Below are positions 1-9,811 of a DNA stretch of 39,347 nucleotides, in pieces. The notes beneath the pieces were generated by a model. It searched no databases, was not told the origin of the DNA, and saw only the letters and a list, made by a program, of their open reading frames with translations. The position numbers and the translations under genes are program-made. The stretch comes from an archaeon (GTDB lineage: Archaea; Asgardarchaeota; Heimdallarchaeia; Heimdallarchaeales; JAJRWK01), in contig JAJRWK010000236.1 in assembly GCA_024276795.1 (NCBI GenBank), positions 1 to 39,347 of the forward strand, given 5' to 3'. Each line of letters opens with the position of its first letter. The stretch's first letter is position 1.

Positions 1-867
1 TGAGGAGCGGTGTTCTCCAGCATAAATGGGGAGTTGAATGTTCTTTTCCTGCACGTAGTTTTCTAGAGCTTCAGTGTATTGGCTAAGCGTGGTGATTTTG
101 ACTTTGATGTTGGAGGGTTTTATGGCTTTGACTGCTTTGAGTACATCAGGGTTGGGGAACATGTGGTCTACTCCATTCATGAGGAGATAGAGGGGGGTTA
201 TGGTGAATGGTTCTAGATCTCGTATTTTTTCAGTGATCGCTTGTTCAAGGGCTTCGGGTTTTGTCGGCAGTTCTGCAGCGTTAAAGTAACCAGTTGCGAG
301 GTAAATGGTTTTGATGTGTGCTTTGCTACGGGTTGTTCTTTTCCAGATGAATGGAGTCGTGGTGATGTCTTTAGGAACCCCTCGCCAGATTACGGCCCAG
401 TGGATGTCTGCAATATCATGAAGTAAATGTGGAATGACGCAACTGTGACCAAATTGGTCGGGTAGATAGCCAACATTACTCAATGGTATGTTGAGAGATT
501 GAGCAAGCTCTACGGAGTATTCCAAGTTGCGAATCAAGCTTTCTCCACTTACTAGCCATTCATCAGCAAGGATGTACCAAGGTCCAACGCTAAGTTTTCC
601 AGAGCGAATCAAGTTTGTGAGAGATTCTTGGTCTTGGGGAAATACTTCTAGGTAGTCTTCCAAAACGACGGTTTGTCCGTCAAAGGTGAAGTAGAAGCCA
701 GGGTTTTCTAATAGTGAGAAAAGACTACGTACTAGTTTTACGAGACGAGTTCTAAAGGATTGGAATGGCAAGTACCATTCTCGGTCCCAGTGAGTATGGG
801 GGACAACATAGGCGTATTTGTGGAGTTCATTGGAACGTGTCTGGGAATGGTTTGTGTCTTTGCTCAT
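1..867 (-). CDS. GH38 alpha-mannosidase, N-terminal part (runs off left edge)
   Basis: Reading the minus strand from ATG at 867 gives 289 codons open to the window edge. The N-terminus has PHTHWDREW (residues 23-31), where H26 and D28 match the zinc ligands of glycoside hydrolase family 38. GYLPDQFGHS (residues 133-142) contains the family's catalytic nucleophile, D137. The stretch after it (VWRGV) and a later LLMNGVDHMFPNP match the conserved GH38 fold core. Full GH38 enzymes are about 800-1000 residues, so roughly a third is present. No signal peptide is seen, so a cytoplasmic enzyme that trims alpha-mannosides is expected. It is divergent from the flippase-like gene, 171 nt away. Substrate is unknown; turnover of mannose-containing glycans is inferred. 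Confidence 0.93.
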   Translation of the reverse strand, partial: MSKDTNHSQTRSNELHKYAYVVPHTHWDREWYLPFQSFRTRLVKLVRSLFSLLENPGFYFTFDGQTVVLEDYLEVFPQDQESLTNLIRSGKLSVGPWYILADEWLVSGESLIRNLEYSVELAQSLNIPLSNVGYLPDQFGHSCVIPHLLHDIADIHWAVIWRGVPKDITTTPFIWKRTTRSKAHIKTIYLATGYFNAAELPTKPEALEQAITEKIRDLEPFTITPLYLLMNGVDHMFPNPDVLKAVKAIKPSNIKVKITTLSQYTEALENYVQEKNIQLPIYAGEHRSS

Positions 868-1038
868 TTGATCTTTATGATAATTTGCTTGGTAATTAAT
901 AGGTTTTTTACAGATATTAGTGAGAGAAGCATTAGGAGAGAATATGAGGGCAGAGTAGTAGGGGAAGCGGGATTGCTGCTCTTGGGGGATATGTTCTTAA
1001 AAATGATTGTCTCTTTTTGTCTTAATTGTCGGTAGTGG

Positions 1039-3696
1039 TTGCGTAAGGTGACTGTTGTGAAGACGAGCACGAATTTGGTATTTATTTTGTTCTTGACGAT
1101 CGTAGCAGTAGTGATTCCGATAATGATTGTTGATCGAAATAACAATCCCTCTGCCTTAGAACTAAGCGTGTTTGTGGTTTCCTCGGTAAAGGATCGCGGA
1201 GTGTTGGATCATTTTAGCGTCGATAAGAGAATAACTGTTAACTTTGGGCCAGAGTTACCTAGTGATTTGTCAGAATACGATTCGTTGATTTTGGTTGATT
1301 ATGTCCCGGATTCTGTAGAACTGAGTTTGATTCAGGATTATGGAGGAGGAATTGTTGTTTTTATGGGGCCGATGCTAACGGCCAATGCATCACTGCTTCA
1401 GAGGATCGGTTTGTCTTCACAGAACCAAGGGGAGGTTATTGCTAGTAAAGTTGGTGATTTGCCAGTTATTCCTGACGGAGTTCCAGAGAATCCTGTGTTA
1501 GAGAATATCGCGTGGAATTCTGTCCCCACCATTTTCAATTACACAGATATTGCCTTGACGAATACGTTTGTGCGCACGTCTTCAACTAGTGAGAACCCGA
1601 ATATTCCGCTTTTTGGTTATAGCAATGACTACAGACATATTGCAGTGAATGTTTGGGTTACTGAGGGGAGAAACCGGGAATTCATTTTATGGCCGTATTT
1701 CAACTATTTAGTCTACGTCTTGTCTTGCATGAGTTCAGGGATTTCTGTGGATAGCTACGCTGTGTGGCCATATAGTCCCGTTCCTCATTTTAAGGCAACG
1801 GTTTTTTTGGGAGCAACCGTTGTGGTGATTACGGTCATCACGATGATTGGGTTTTATATCAGCAAGAAATATTCAGAACGATATGCGATTAGGGAGGAAG
1901 AATTGGAGGAAATCAGCAAAGAGCTTCCGCCACATCCTGATGACTGGGAAGACGTGGGAATGCATCGCCAGCTTGGGGGGTTCTTCGTGCAGTTATTGAT
2001 TGGGATTCTCATAGTCTTGCCAAATGTTGTCATGTCAGCACTGATTTTTCCGCTCTATGTTCTTCCTTCTCCTCAAGCCGTCGGGTTTTATGATTTCACG
2101 GTGAATTTTTTTCAGGCTCTGTGGTTGTTTTTTGACTTAGGAACATCAACCGTTCTTGTCGTGTTTTTCAACAAGCACAGGGTAAAGCGACCGACCTATG
2201 CGATTCGCTTTGTTCAGATTTTCATTTGGTATCAAATGTTAAGCGGGATTGTGCAGGTGTTCTTGGTTTCGTTCTTGGGCTCAATTTTCTTCCCTCACAC
2301 ATTTTTGGCTCATCTTTCATGGGTGTTTGTAACCTATGCCTTTTTCCAATGGCCGGCGTTTTATGTTGTCTTCATGTATTTGTTCCAAGCCATGAATCGG
2401 CACGATTACTATCAGATTCTGAATTTGTTACTGTATGGTGTGTTTAACATCACGGTTCAGTATGTGTTTATTGTTCTGTTCCGATTGTGGCTCGGCCCAA
2501 ATATCTTGATTGGTGAGTCTCTTGCTGGTGCCATTGGATTTAGTGTGGGTAATTATATGGTTCGAGTGTCAACTTTTCTTGTAGGCCTAGTGTTTTTCAA
2601 AAGACTTGGTTTTTCCATGAAAACATTGTTTAGGGTCGATTATGGTTGGCAAGATATCAAAGATGCGCTGAAATTTGGTTTCAAATGGACGGTGGGGAAT
2701 ATTTTTCCTCCTCTTGGGTGGCTCTTCCAAGTGTTTTTGCTTTCCGTGTACTTACCGAATTACACTCAGCAACAAGGATATTTTTCATTGGCGTGGAATT
2801 TTGCCTTGATTGTAATGATTGTGGGATTGTTTGCCCAGTCTCTGCTTTCAGGAGTTTCTGAGTCTTATCACGCAAACAAGCCAGTATTAACCCAGTATTA
2901 CGCATTAAGTGGTCTGAAGTGGGCAGCATTTTTCGATTTGTTTTTCGTTGCAGCACTTCTTGCAGTGGGGCCTCGTTTTATACTAGGAGGAGCAGGAATT
3001 GACTGGAGAGGGGCAGCCATATTGATGCCGTGGTTGTTGCTGTTTCATGCTTTAGGATATTTCTCATGGGTAGGGGATTGGATGTTTGCAGGTTCTGATA
3101 GGCCTGGAATGGCGGCAATAAGCTGGGTTATTGAGCAAACCTTGAGAGCGTTGTTATTGTTCTTGTTCATTCCCCGTTATGAGTTCTTTACAAGAGTCTT
3201 TGATTCACCTTTGGTTGCAGTAATGTTTGCCTATATTCCAGCTTTGATAGTCAAGAATGTCTACATGTGGTGGGGAATCAGAAGATCAGAATATTTCCGT
3301 TTTCCGTGGAAAGATTGGTATTGGCAAGGAATTGTTGCGCCAGTATTGACCGCTGGAACATTCTATATTGTTATTGAAGTGATTGCGAGAGCGATATGGC
3401 GAGTGGATATCGTAACGTCAGTCTTGTTACTTCTCATAGCGACTCTCCCAGGGCTTTATTTGTTTGCATTTCTCTCTGGATTATTTGGGACATTTGACGA
3501 TATGACATTGAGTGAGTTTGAACGTGCCGTTAATATGGCTGGTGCTCTGAAATTCATGACCATTCCTTTGTTTAGGAGCACAAGAATAGGCGCCCGTCTT
3601 TCTCCATTCCACAATCGTTTTCCTATCACGATTTTCCAACAGGCTCAATCGGAAGCAGAGATCCTAACTTCAGAGAAGAAGAGGTTGATCATTTAG
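1039..3696 (+). CDS. Multi-pass membrane protein: extracytoplasmic alpha/beta domain fused to a MATE/Wzx-like flippase
   Basis: 885 residues from a TTG start just after an in-frame TAG; GTG codons at codons 4 and 7 are alternative starts. One membrane segment at about residues 12-31 is followed by about 210 residues of soluble alpha/beta sequence (LILVDYVPD, GGGIVVFMGP) resembling ThuA/glutamine-amidotransferase-like folds. A second membrane segment at about 255-272 leads to a cytoplasmic linker rich in Glu. From about residue 310 to the end there are roughly 12 hydrophobic segments with the spacing of the MATE/polysaccharide-flippase (MOP) superfamily, including the polar YLFQAMNRHDYYQILNLLLY. 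Lipid-linked sugar flipping is inferred from this architecture only. The gene is divergent from the GH38 gene. The fold of the soluble domain is uncertain. Confidence 0.6.
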   Translation: MRKVTVVKTSTNLVFILFLTIVAVVIPIMIVDRNNNPSALELSVFVVSSVKDRGVLDHFSVDKRITVNFGPELPSDLSEYDSLILVDYVPDSVELSLIQDYGGGIVVFMGPMLTANASLLQRIGLSSQNQGEVIASKVGDLPVIPDGVPENPVLENIAWNSVPTIFNYTDIALTNTFVRTSSTSENPNIPLFGYSNDYRHIAVNVWVTEGRNREFILWPYFNYLVYVLSCMSSGISVDSYAVWPYSPVPHFKATVFLGATVVVITVITMIGFYISKKYSERYAIREEELEEISKELPPHPDDWEDVGMHRQLGGFFVQLLIGILIVLPNVVMSALIFPLYVLPSPQAVGFYDFTVNFFQALWLFFDLGTSTVLVVFFNKHRVKRPTYAIRFVQIFIWYQMLSGIVQVFLVSFLGSIFFPHTFLAHLSWVFVTYAFFQWPAFYVVFMYLFQAMNRHDYYQILNLLLYGVFNITVQYVFIVLFRLWLGPNILIGESLAGAIGFSVGNYMVRVSTFLVGLVFFKRLGFSMKTLFRVDYGWQDIKDALKFGFKWTVGNIFPPLGWLFQVFLLSVYLPNYTQQQGYFSLAWNFALIVMIVGLFAQSLLSGVSESYHANKPVLTQYYALSGLKWAAFFDLFFVAALLAVGPRFILGGAGIDWRGAAILMPWLLLFHALGYFSWVGDWMFAGSDRPGMAAISWVIEQTLRALLLFLFIPRYEFFTRVFDSPLVAVMFAYIPALIVKNVYMWWGIRRSEYFRFPWKDWYWQGIVAPVLTAGTFYIVIEVIARAIWRVDIVTSVLLLLIATLPGLYLFAFLSGLFGTFDDMTLSEFERAVNMAGALKFMTIPLFRSTRIGARLSPFHNRFPITIFQQAQSEAEILTSEKKRLII

Positions 3697-3901
3697 CAAG
3701 TCTTGCGAAGGGGAAAAATAGAGGGTTTTCAGGATTTTTTGTGAAGGATTGGAAAAATTTCGTTCTTATTGAATAGGATGAATCTTTGTTTTTTGTGGAA
3801 GGTTATTCACTAATCTGAGAAATGCTAGATGGTAACATGCGTAGGATTTGGGGGGTTCGAAATCCTCTTATGTTTCTGAGCTAGTTTCCTTTTGATTTAT
3901 A

Positions 3902-4549
3902 ATGAGTGACCAAGTGTTTATTTTGAGAGTTTATTGTTTTTTAATGATTGGTTTACTATTGTTTCCCGTTTCACCAATCAACGGACAGGGAACAATCGTG
4001 AGTTTCCCGTTTCTTGACATAGAGGGGAATATTAGGGCGATGGATGAATTCGCGGATAAGCCCGTTATTCTGGAATGGGCCGCTTCATGGTGCACGATCT
4101 GCAAGTCTAACCAAGAAGCGATGAATCAGATTTATCGAACGTATAGGGATTACGTATATTTTGTTTCAATTTCTTACGGAGGGTCCGGAGATAACATAGA
4201 GAAGGTTCGAAAGATGAAAGAAGATAGGGGATATGATTGGCTTTTTGGACTGGATCATGAGAACTTTGCAGCAGATTTTGGTGCGGCAAACGGTCACGTG
4301 TGGATTCTAGATTCTGGGTTGAGCTTGGTGAAAAAATGGGAGTCTCAGTTAGTTTCTGCTTCCCAGTTACATGATGAATTGAAAGAGTTGGTTTCTGTGA
4401 ATGCCTCGGAGATCAGTGTTGAATTTGATACTGAGCCGCCTATCAGTGCTGATTTTGTTTCATTTTCGTTCCTACCGTTGCTATTTGGGATTTTAGCGAC
4501 GGCCATTATGTTTGGAACGAAGGAGAAGAAAAAGTGGAGAAGGATTTGA
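3902..4549 (+). CDS. TlpA/ResA-like membrane-anchored thioredoxin
   Basis: 215 residues. A hydrophobic N-terminal segment (about 8-27) acts as signal or anchor. A thioredoxin fold follows, with the redox motif WCTIC at residues 63-67 (WAASWCTIC) in the usual place after the first beta strands. A C-terminal membrane segment at about 184-204 is followed by a basic tail (KEKKKWRRI), so the thioredoxin domain should face outside and be held at the membrane. The gene abuts the CcdA-like gene (1 nt between stop and its ATG), which is the expected source of reducing electrons. Probable role: reduction of disulfides in exported proteins. No cytochrome c maturation genes are nearby, so that use cannot be claimed. 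Confidence 0.85.
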   Translation: MSDQVFILRVYCFLMIGLLLFPVSPINGQGTIVSFPFLDIEGNIRAMDEFADKPVILEWAASWCTICKSNQEAMNQIYRTYRDYVYFVSISYGGSGDNIEKVRKMKEDRGYDWLFGLDHENFAADFGAANGHVWILDSGLSLVKKWESQLVSASQLHDELKELVSVNASEISVEFDTEPPISADFVSFSFLPLLFGILATAIMFGTKEKKKWRRI

Positions 4550-4550
4550 G

Positions 4551-5261
4551 ATGGGGTTTTCAGCATTGATGATTGTTTTCTTCCTTGGTGTAACTGCAAG
4601 TTTTTCTCCGTGTTTGTTTCCAATTTTGCCTTCTTTCCTAGCGTTCATCGTGAAGGCGGGTGAAAACCCTCTGCGAGGCTTGATAGCGGCAAGTCTTGTT
4701 ACTCTGGGTGCGATGACTATTTTTGTGCTTCTTGGCTTTGTAACATCAAACGTGCTGTTATTTTTCAGCAAGAATTTCACCTATTTCAAGCTCTTACAAG
4801 GTGTGTTATTATTGGTGATAGGAATATTGATTCTATTGAGAATTGATTTTCAGGCTTCAATGATGTCTGCGATCAATACAAAGATTCAGACACTGTTAAG
4901 TTCTGACCGTAACCCATGGATTGTTTCATACCTACTAGGGCTAGTTTTCACGTTGATTGCTGCTCCTTGTGCTGTGATTTATTTTATCGCAGTGTTTACC
5001 CTGGCAGCGAGTGAGACGGTATTTTTCTCCATGGCGATGATGCTAGTGTTCTCCACGGGTCTTGGTGTTCCTTTTTTCCTTCTCGGTTTTGTTTTTCCCT
5101 TGTTTTCATCTCCTCAGCATCTTTCTCATGACATACAAAGGCTCGTTCAGAATATTTTCCCCCGAATTGCAGGAGGGATTATTGTTCTGGTAGGGTTGTT
5201 CTTGATAATTGATTCAGGGTTATTTGGATTTCTTGAGGTTGTGAGAAGGATTATTACTTGA
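4551..5261 (+). CDS. ccdA: CcdA/DsbD-family transmembrane electron carrier
   Basis: 236 residues from ATG 4551, one base after the TlpA-like stop; an upstream ATG at 4512 would overlap that gene by 38 nt and add 13 basic residues, so 4551 is preferred. About six membrane segments. Two conserved cysteines sit in the family motifs: C21 in SFSPCLFPILPSF and C140 in LIAAPCAVIYF, in the first and fourth segments. In CcdA these two cysteines carry electrons from cytoplasmic thioredoxin across the membrane. The 1-nt gap to the extracytoplasmic thioredoxin gene makes a two-gene reductant relay very likely. Confidence 0.9.
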   Translation: MGFSALMIVFFLGVTASFSPCLFPILPSFLAFIVKAGENPLRGLIAASLVTLGAMTIFVLLGFVTSNVLLFFSKNFTYFKLLQGVLLLVIGILILLRIDFQASMMSAINTKIQTLLSSDRNPWIVSYLLGLVFTLIAAPCAVIYFIAVFTLAASETVFFSMAMMLVFSTGLGVPFFLLGFVFPLFSSPQHLSHDIQRLVQNIFPRIAGGIIVLVGLFLIIDSGLFGFLEVVRRIIT

Positions 5262-5340
5262 AGAGAAAATGCGGTGGTTTTAGGTTCAGAAGAAGCGAGG
5301 AGAGGAGAGGAAAGACAAGTGGTGAGTAGTTTTGCAGTGA

Positions 5341-6360
5341 TTATTGTGGCCAGTGGTCTTGAATGAATTGCATTGCTAGCTCAAGCAGATAGCCAAAGTT
5401 CGATGCGGAATGTTCTTGACGGTAGGTTGGGAACTTGTAGTCGAAGTAACTAGTTTGCGTTGACTTATACCAGTAGTAGGTTTTTCCAAACCAGACAAAG
5501 TAATCAGTGGAAGGATCGTCAAAGTTCATGGCTGAGTGATAGGGGATAAAGTCAACGGCATTGTTTGAAATCATGGTGTATGATGTTACGGGGTGGTACT
5601 TGGTATGGACTACTAGGTCATCCCAGGTAACAGCCCAGTAGCCTTCTCCGTTTGACATTGCGAATGCTGCGGTTGTCATTGGTCCGATGACGGTGGATAG
5701 GAACGTGGGCGTTTCTACGGAACGTAGCCAGCCGTAGAGCTCATTATAAAGATCGCTTCCATGATACATTTGTTGTCCTGCGGGGGTGAGTGTGAAGAAA
5801 TCAACTATTAGTCCGGCTAATGCGTCGATGTAGTTTGAAAAGTATACGCCATGGTGGGGTGAGTCTAGGGTGAGGAAGATGTCGACACCCATGTTGGAGT
5901 TCTCTTGAGCAAACATTACCCTGGACACAATTCCTCCCATGGAAGCTCCAGCAAGTGCGAGGGGATAATCCCCTGTGAACCAAGTGTCAAGGTATCGTAT
6001 AAAGTCGGCAAGGTTTTCCGCATTTTGCTCGATCCACAAGTCTCCATCATAATAGTCGAAGATGATAACGTCGTATCCTTTGCTATTCATGTCTGCGATT
6101 AGCGTATCATACATGGTTAGGGCGTCGTCTACCGTGAAACTGTTGTCTGGATCAAAGCCCAGGACCACAATGATTGGCTTGTCAAGGTCTCCTGCTATTC
6201 GCCATTCGGTAATGTAGCCTGCGTGGCCGTTGTATGTAGCTTTTTCGTAGTGAAAGCTTGTCACAGCTTGGACGTTTAACAAGCCAAATTGTAGCATGCT
6301 AAATATTAGGATCCCCACGATTAGTGGGAATGATATTTTCCTATTTGCTTTCAGAATCAT
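5341..6360 (-). CDS. Secreted lipase/esterase-like alpha/beta hydrolase
   Basis: 339 residues. N-terminal signal/anchor at about residues 10-32. The nucleophile elbow is GASMGG with Ser140, and SPHHG at 167-171 is the downstream motif typical of triacylglycerol lipase and PGAP1-like families. IPYHSAMNF near residue 270 is a candidate for the catalytic histidine. The region between contains an amphipathic insert (about 175-225) that could be a lid. No second membrane segment is visible, so the enzyme is outside the cell or membrane-tethered. It follows the surface-protein gene on the same strand (187 nt downstream). Substrate is unknown. Confidence 0.75.
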   Translation of the reverse strand: MILKANRKISFPLIVGILIFSMLQFGLLNVQAVTSFHYEKATYNGHAGYITEWRIAGDLDKPIIVVLGFDPDNSFTVDDALTMYDTLIADMNSKGYDVIIFDYYDGDLWIEQNAENLADFIRYLDTWFTGDYPLALAGASMGGIVSRVMFAQENSNMGVDIFLTLDSPHHGVYFSNYIDALAGLIVDFFTLTPAGQQMYHGSDLYNELYGWLRSVETPTFLSTVIGPMTTAAFAMSNGEGYWAVTWDDLVVHTKYHPVTSYTMISNNAVDFIPYHSAMNFDDPSTDYFVWFGKTYYWYKSTQTSYFDYKFPTYRQEHSASNFGYLLELAMQFIQDHWPQ

Positions 6361-6547
6361 TTAGTATCACTCTAGGTGTTTTTGATCTTCGGAGCGATCC
6401 GAAAATCGATTCAATTTTAGTAATGCAAGTTATAAATATATCGGGCGAATTTGTTCAAATGAGCGGTTCGTGCTAAACGGATTAGGGTAAAAGAAAGGGG
6501 AGGAAGCTGAGAGAGGGAGCAGAGATTCGCGATGTGTTCGTGAAGAT

Positions 6548-9500
6548 TCAAGTTGCTTTTTTCTTTCCTAGTTTCTTCTTGAGGAGTTGAATCGCCGTGT
6601 AAGTGGTTACAGCTATGCCCAGCCCAACATAAACACCATACTCTTGTACTGTTGTGTTTACCGATTTTTCTGCTTTGGCAAGGAGATCTTTGGGGTTCTC
6701 CACGTTGTATGATTGGCTGAAAGCTTGAGAGTTCCCAGCATTGTCGAGAACAGTAAAAGTGACGTTGTGAACGCCATTGCTTACTTTTGTTGTATCCCAT
6801 AGCACGGCTAGTGGAGAGGTGCTACCAAGGGACATGGTTTCATTATCTATTGTTAGAGTTAGTTCACTGATGCCACTTCCATCGTCTTGAGCAATTATTG
6901 TGAAATTAACAACTCCGGTTAAGGTTTGATGAGGCAGTGGTCCCAAGACGTTTATTTCTGGCGGGATCAGATCCTTTACGATATAGGCAAGTGGGGAGTT
7001 TTCTGAACCGATTGTGGCTGTTTGTCCATAGATGTCTGCGGCTATGACGTAGTAATTTACAATTGTTCCCCAAGGTTGCGGTGGAATAGTTGCCCAGTAG
7101 AGGATCGTTGATTCATTCATTTGTTCTTGTTTCCACTCGGAGTTGTTGATTTGATAGTAAAGGGTTACATGTCCTATGCTCGAGTTATCTTGTGCACTGA
7201 TATATACGGTGGTGGGTTTTCCATATTGAGGGATTTGAGGATTGAGAACCAAAGAGGACAATAATGGAGCTGAAAAATCGTTAAGTAATTTTAAATAGAT
7301 CCCACTTAGGGTTTTGATGTTGTTTTCCTGGTCGAATGCCCTGATTATTAATTCGTATTTTCCATTGGATAGTTGCCGGGAGTTCCATTCGAAAGAGTAC
7401 GGGCTCTGAGACACATTCTCGATAAGGGTTGAGTTTAAGTAGAATTCAACAAATTTTACTCCGCTACCTTCATCTTGACATATTGTGGAAAACATGATAG
7501 TGTTTTGTAGTATGGAATTGTTTACGGGGTTTTTCAAACCAATTGTTGGTGGTTTGTCGTCTCCTATTCTGACGGTATAGTTTAATCCTGCATTGTCAAA
7601 TATTGCCGAGTTCCCATAAATGTCTGAGAGAGTAATGTAGTAAGAGATTATCGTTCCATACGAGAACGCGGGAAATGTAAATTGAAACCATTGAGAGGCT
7701 GTCTCGTTCTTGGTCCCTAACAATACTGCGGAAGTCTTGCTTGTGGTGTAGGAAAGGGTAATGTTGCTTATTTTTGCATGTTCGTCCATGGCTTTGATTT
7801 CTAAGATTGTTTGCCGGTAGTATACTGGAGGGAATTGTTGCCGCAGTTCTATTAGTTGAGGGGGAGTCGTATCTAAGAAGAATTCCACATTGTCAAATAG
7901 AACGGTTGATGGTGCAGATCCGAAGGTTTGAAGACCAAGATATACGTAAGCAATGTGGTATGTAGCATATCCAAAAGTAGTGTTCAGATCTTTTTGCAAG
8001 TTTCTTTCAAAGACGTTCCATTGACTAGTTATGTTGAACTGAGGAGCTAATAGATACGCACGATAGGAGTCATTGGCGAGGTTAAATGTCCCACCAAGTA
8101 TGTACCATAGTTCGCGGGAATTATCGAAGGTGATCCTAGCATAAGCCATTGTATTTCCTTCTATGTTGAGTTGATCTATCCTCCATGTGAAGGAGAGGTA
8201 CAGAGAATCTGTGACCCGCCAGTTGTTGTAATAGCGTAGCAAATTGGCTTGGTCATTTCCGTAGCTAGTAATGTTAGCAATCCAGTTTTCGGTGTTGGAG
8301 TATTTCACGTGATGTAGGAACGCGTTGTTTCCAATGTTGCGCCATCCAGGGATGGGATATGTCGTGCCGTTATCAACGTATTCAAATTCGGGATCCCCAT
8401 TAAGGTGTGCAAGGAATTTGAGATCATCGAACAATATCGTGCCTGAAGAATTGGCTTGTAAACCAAGTTGTATCCTAAAGGAAAAGGAATAGGTAAGAAG
8501 ATTTGTGTAATTCAGCTTCCAAAATAAGTCATAAAGGTCTATTGTTTCATTTATCCAAGTATTTTTTGTGCCAAGGCTTGGTGAGGAAACAATAATTGTT
8601 TGGGAGGTGTTAGATGGTAGTGGTTCTTGACTATCATAGCTAAGGTAGTATTGAATAACATAGTGTCTACTCGAATTCCGAGCTTGGATTTCTAGATATA
8701 CGTGTTGTCCTCCATTTGAAGTTCCATTGTATTTCCAAGAGAAGGTGACTAGTGTTGTATTGGGTTTGTATGGATAGTGGCCTCGAGGCTCGTAGTAGTC
8801 AGCCCACCGTAGATCCTCGTAGCCAGATGCGTCGGGGGCAAATTTTTTTATTGTCATGTTGAATGATTGGTTTCCTTCTACGCTGTCAGAAGATGTTGTA
8901 TAGTAGCTCTGCGAGGGTTCGTGTCTAGACCAATACATGTTGTCCCCTTGTTCAAAATCACCATTTGCAGCAAAATAGTCGTAGTTTGTACTATTTTTGA
9001 GGCTAACGTCATCAACGATGAGGATAATCTGGTTGCTTGAGCCAACGGAGTTATAGAGATAGTATCGGAAACTGCTAAGATAGAGGGGGGGTGATATTGT
9101 GCCGAATAAGGTTTCAAAGTCACGCGTGAAGTTTCTGGTGAAGAATTGCCATGTTCCAAAGGATGTTGTGTTTAAGATGAGATACTTTGTGTTTGTTTGG
9201 TTGGATGGGATTCCTGTCGCTTCCAACATTAGGTAGTAGTATACGGAGTAATAGCTTGTTGTGTTGGAAAAGCTAACATAAAGATATGCTACATCGCCCG
9301 GATCGATTTTGTTGATTGGGGGGAGGTAGTAGAAGAAAGTTCCTTGCAAATTTTCATCAACGAAAGGGTAGTTTGAGAAATACCTGTGAAGATAGGCATC
9401 CCCACTAAATATTTCCCCGTGACTACTGAGAACCCCACTATAGGAACCCCCATGAGTAATTGCTTGGTAGGTCCCATTTGATTCTGAGTACTCGCTACCA

Positions 9501-9811
9501 TCGAGTGTAAGGGGTGTGAGGGGTTTTCCAGAATTGTCTGTTGCTTCGAAAGAGCCTGATCCATTTAAAAGATCGAAGAGATAAGTATCACGAGTTTTAT
9601 TGGCCGCAATCCCGAGAGGAGCGATGTTGGATTGTTTAGAAGGAAATACTGTAGTTGACTTAGAAGGAGAGACAAGGGCAGGAGGTACTTCAGTTGGGAG
9701 GAGGTTTACATCTAGGGGGGGTTGTTTATTATTTATTGTTGAATTAGCAAGTGGGGGTGATCCTAGTGAACTGGTAATGATGATTGCTAAAATCCAGATT
9801 TTCATCTTCAT
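6548..9811 (-). CDS. Large modular cell-surface protein (three jelly-roll-like and four Ig-like modules, C-terminal anchor)
   Basis: 1087 residues with signal peptide (about 3-24). Three successive modules of about 190 residues each end in a beta-strand motif (ILIVDDVSL, TILFDDLKF, TVLFDNVEF); modules 2 and 3 begin NGDFE and DPEFE, as in carbohydrate-binding jelly rolls. About 650-1050 holds four Ig-like domains of two alternating types (A-B-A-B): type A has YYxI..D.YG, type B has QD.GSG and a closing D..N. A C-terminal membrane segment is followed by KKKLGKKK. More than 30 N-x-S/T sequons are present, concentrated in the ectodomain. The start is supported by GGAGGA at 9821-9826, 9 nt upstream. 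Role is probably adhesion or glycan/surface binding; no catalytic motif was seen. Confidence 0.8.
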   Translation of the reverse strand: MKMKIWILAIIITSSLGSPPLANSTINNKQPPLDVNLLPTEVPPALVSPSKSTTVFPSKQSNIAPLGIAANKTRDTYLFDLLNGSGSFEATDNSGKPLTPLTLDGSEYSESNGTYQAITHGGSYSGVLSSHGEIFSGDAYLHRYFSNYPFVDENLQGTFFYYLPPINKIDPGDVAYLYVSFSNTTSYYSVYYYLMLEATGIPSNQTNTKYLILNTTSFGTWQFFTRNFTRDFETLFGTISPPLYLSSFRYYLYNSVGSSNQIILIVDDVSLKNSTNYDYFAANGDFEQGDNMYWSRHEPSQSYYTTSSDSVEGNQSFNMTIKKFAPDASGYEDLRWADYYEPRGHYPYKPNTTLVTFSWKYNGTSNGGQHVYLEIQARNSSRHYVIQYYLSYDSQEPLPSNTSQTIIVSSPSLGTKNTWINETIDLYDLFWKLNYTNLLTYSFSFRIQLGLQANSSGTILFDDLKFLAHLNGDPEFEYVDNGTTYPIPGWRNIGNNAFLHHVKYSNTENWIANITSYGNDQANLLRYYNNWRVTDSLYLSFTWRIDQLNIEGNTMAYARITFDNSRELWYILGGTFNLANDSYRAYLLAPQFNITSQWNVFERNLQKDLNTTFGYATYHIAYVYLGLQTFGSAPSTVLFDNVEFFLDTTPPQLIELRQQFPPVYYRQTILEIKAMDEHAKISNITLSYTTSKTSAVLLGTKNETASQWFQFTFPAFSYGTIISYYITLSDIYGNSAIFDNAGLNYTVRIGDDKPPTIGLKNPVNNSILQNTIMFSTICQDEGSGVKFVEFYLNSTLIENVSQSPYSFEWNSRQLSNGKYELIIRAFDQENNIKTLSGIYLKLLNDFSAPLLSSLVLNPQIPQYGKPTTVYISAQDNSSIGHVTLYYQINNSEWKQEQMNESTILYWATIPPQPWGTIVNYYVIAADIYGQTATIGSENSPLAYIVKDLIPPEINVLGPLPHQTLTGVVNFTIIAQDDGSGISELTLTIDNETMSLGSTSPLAVLWDTTKVSNGVHNVTFTVLDNAGNSQAFSQSYNVENPKDLLAKAEKSVNTTVQEYGVYVGLGIAVTTYTAIQLLKKKLGKKKAT

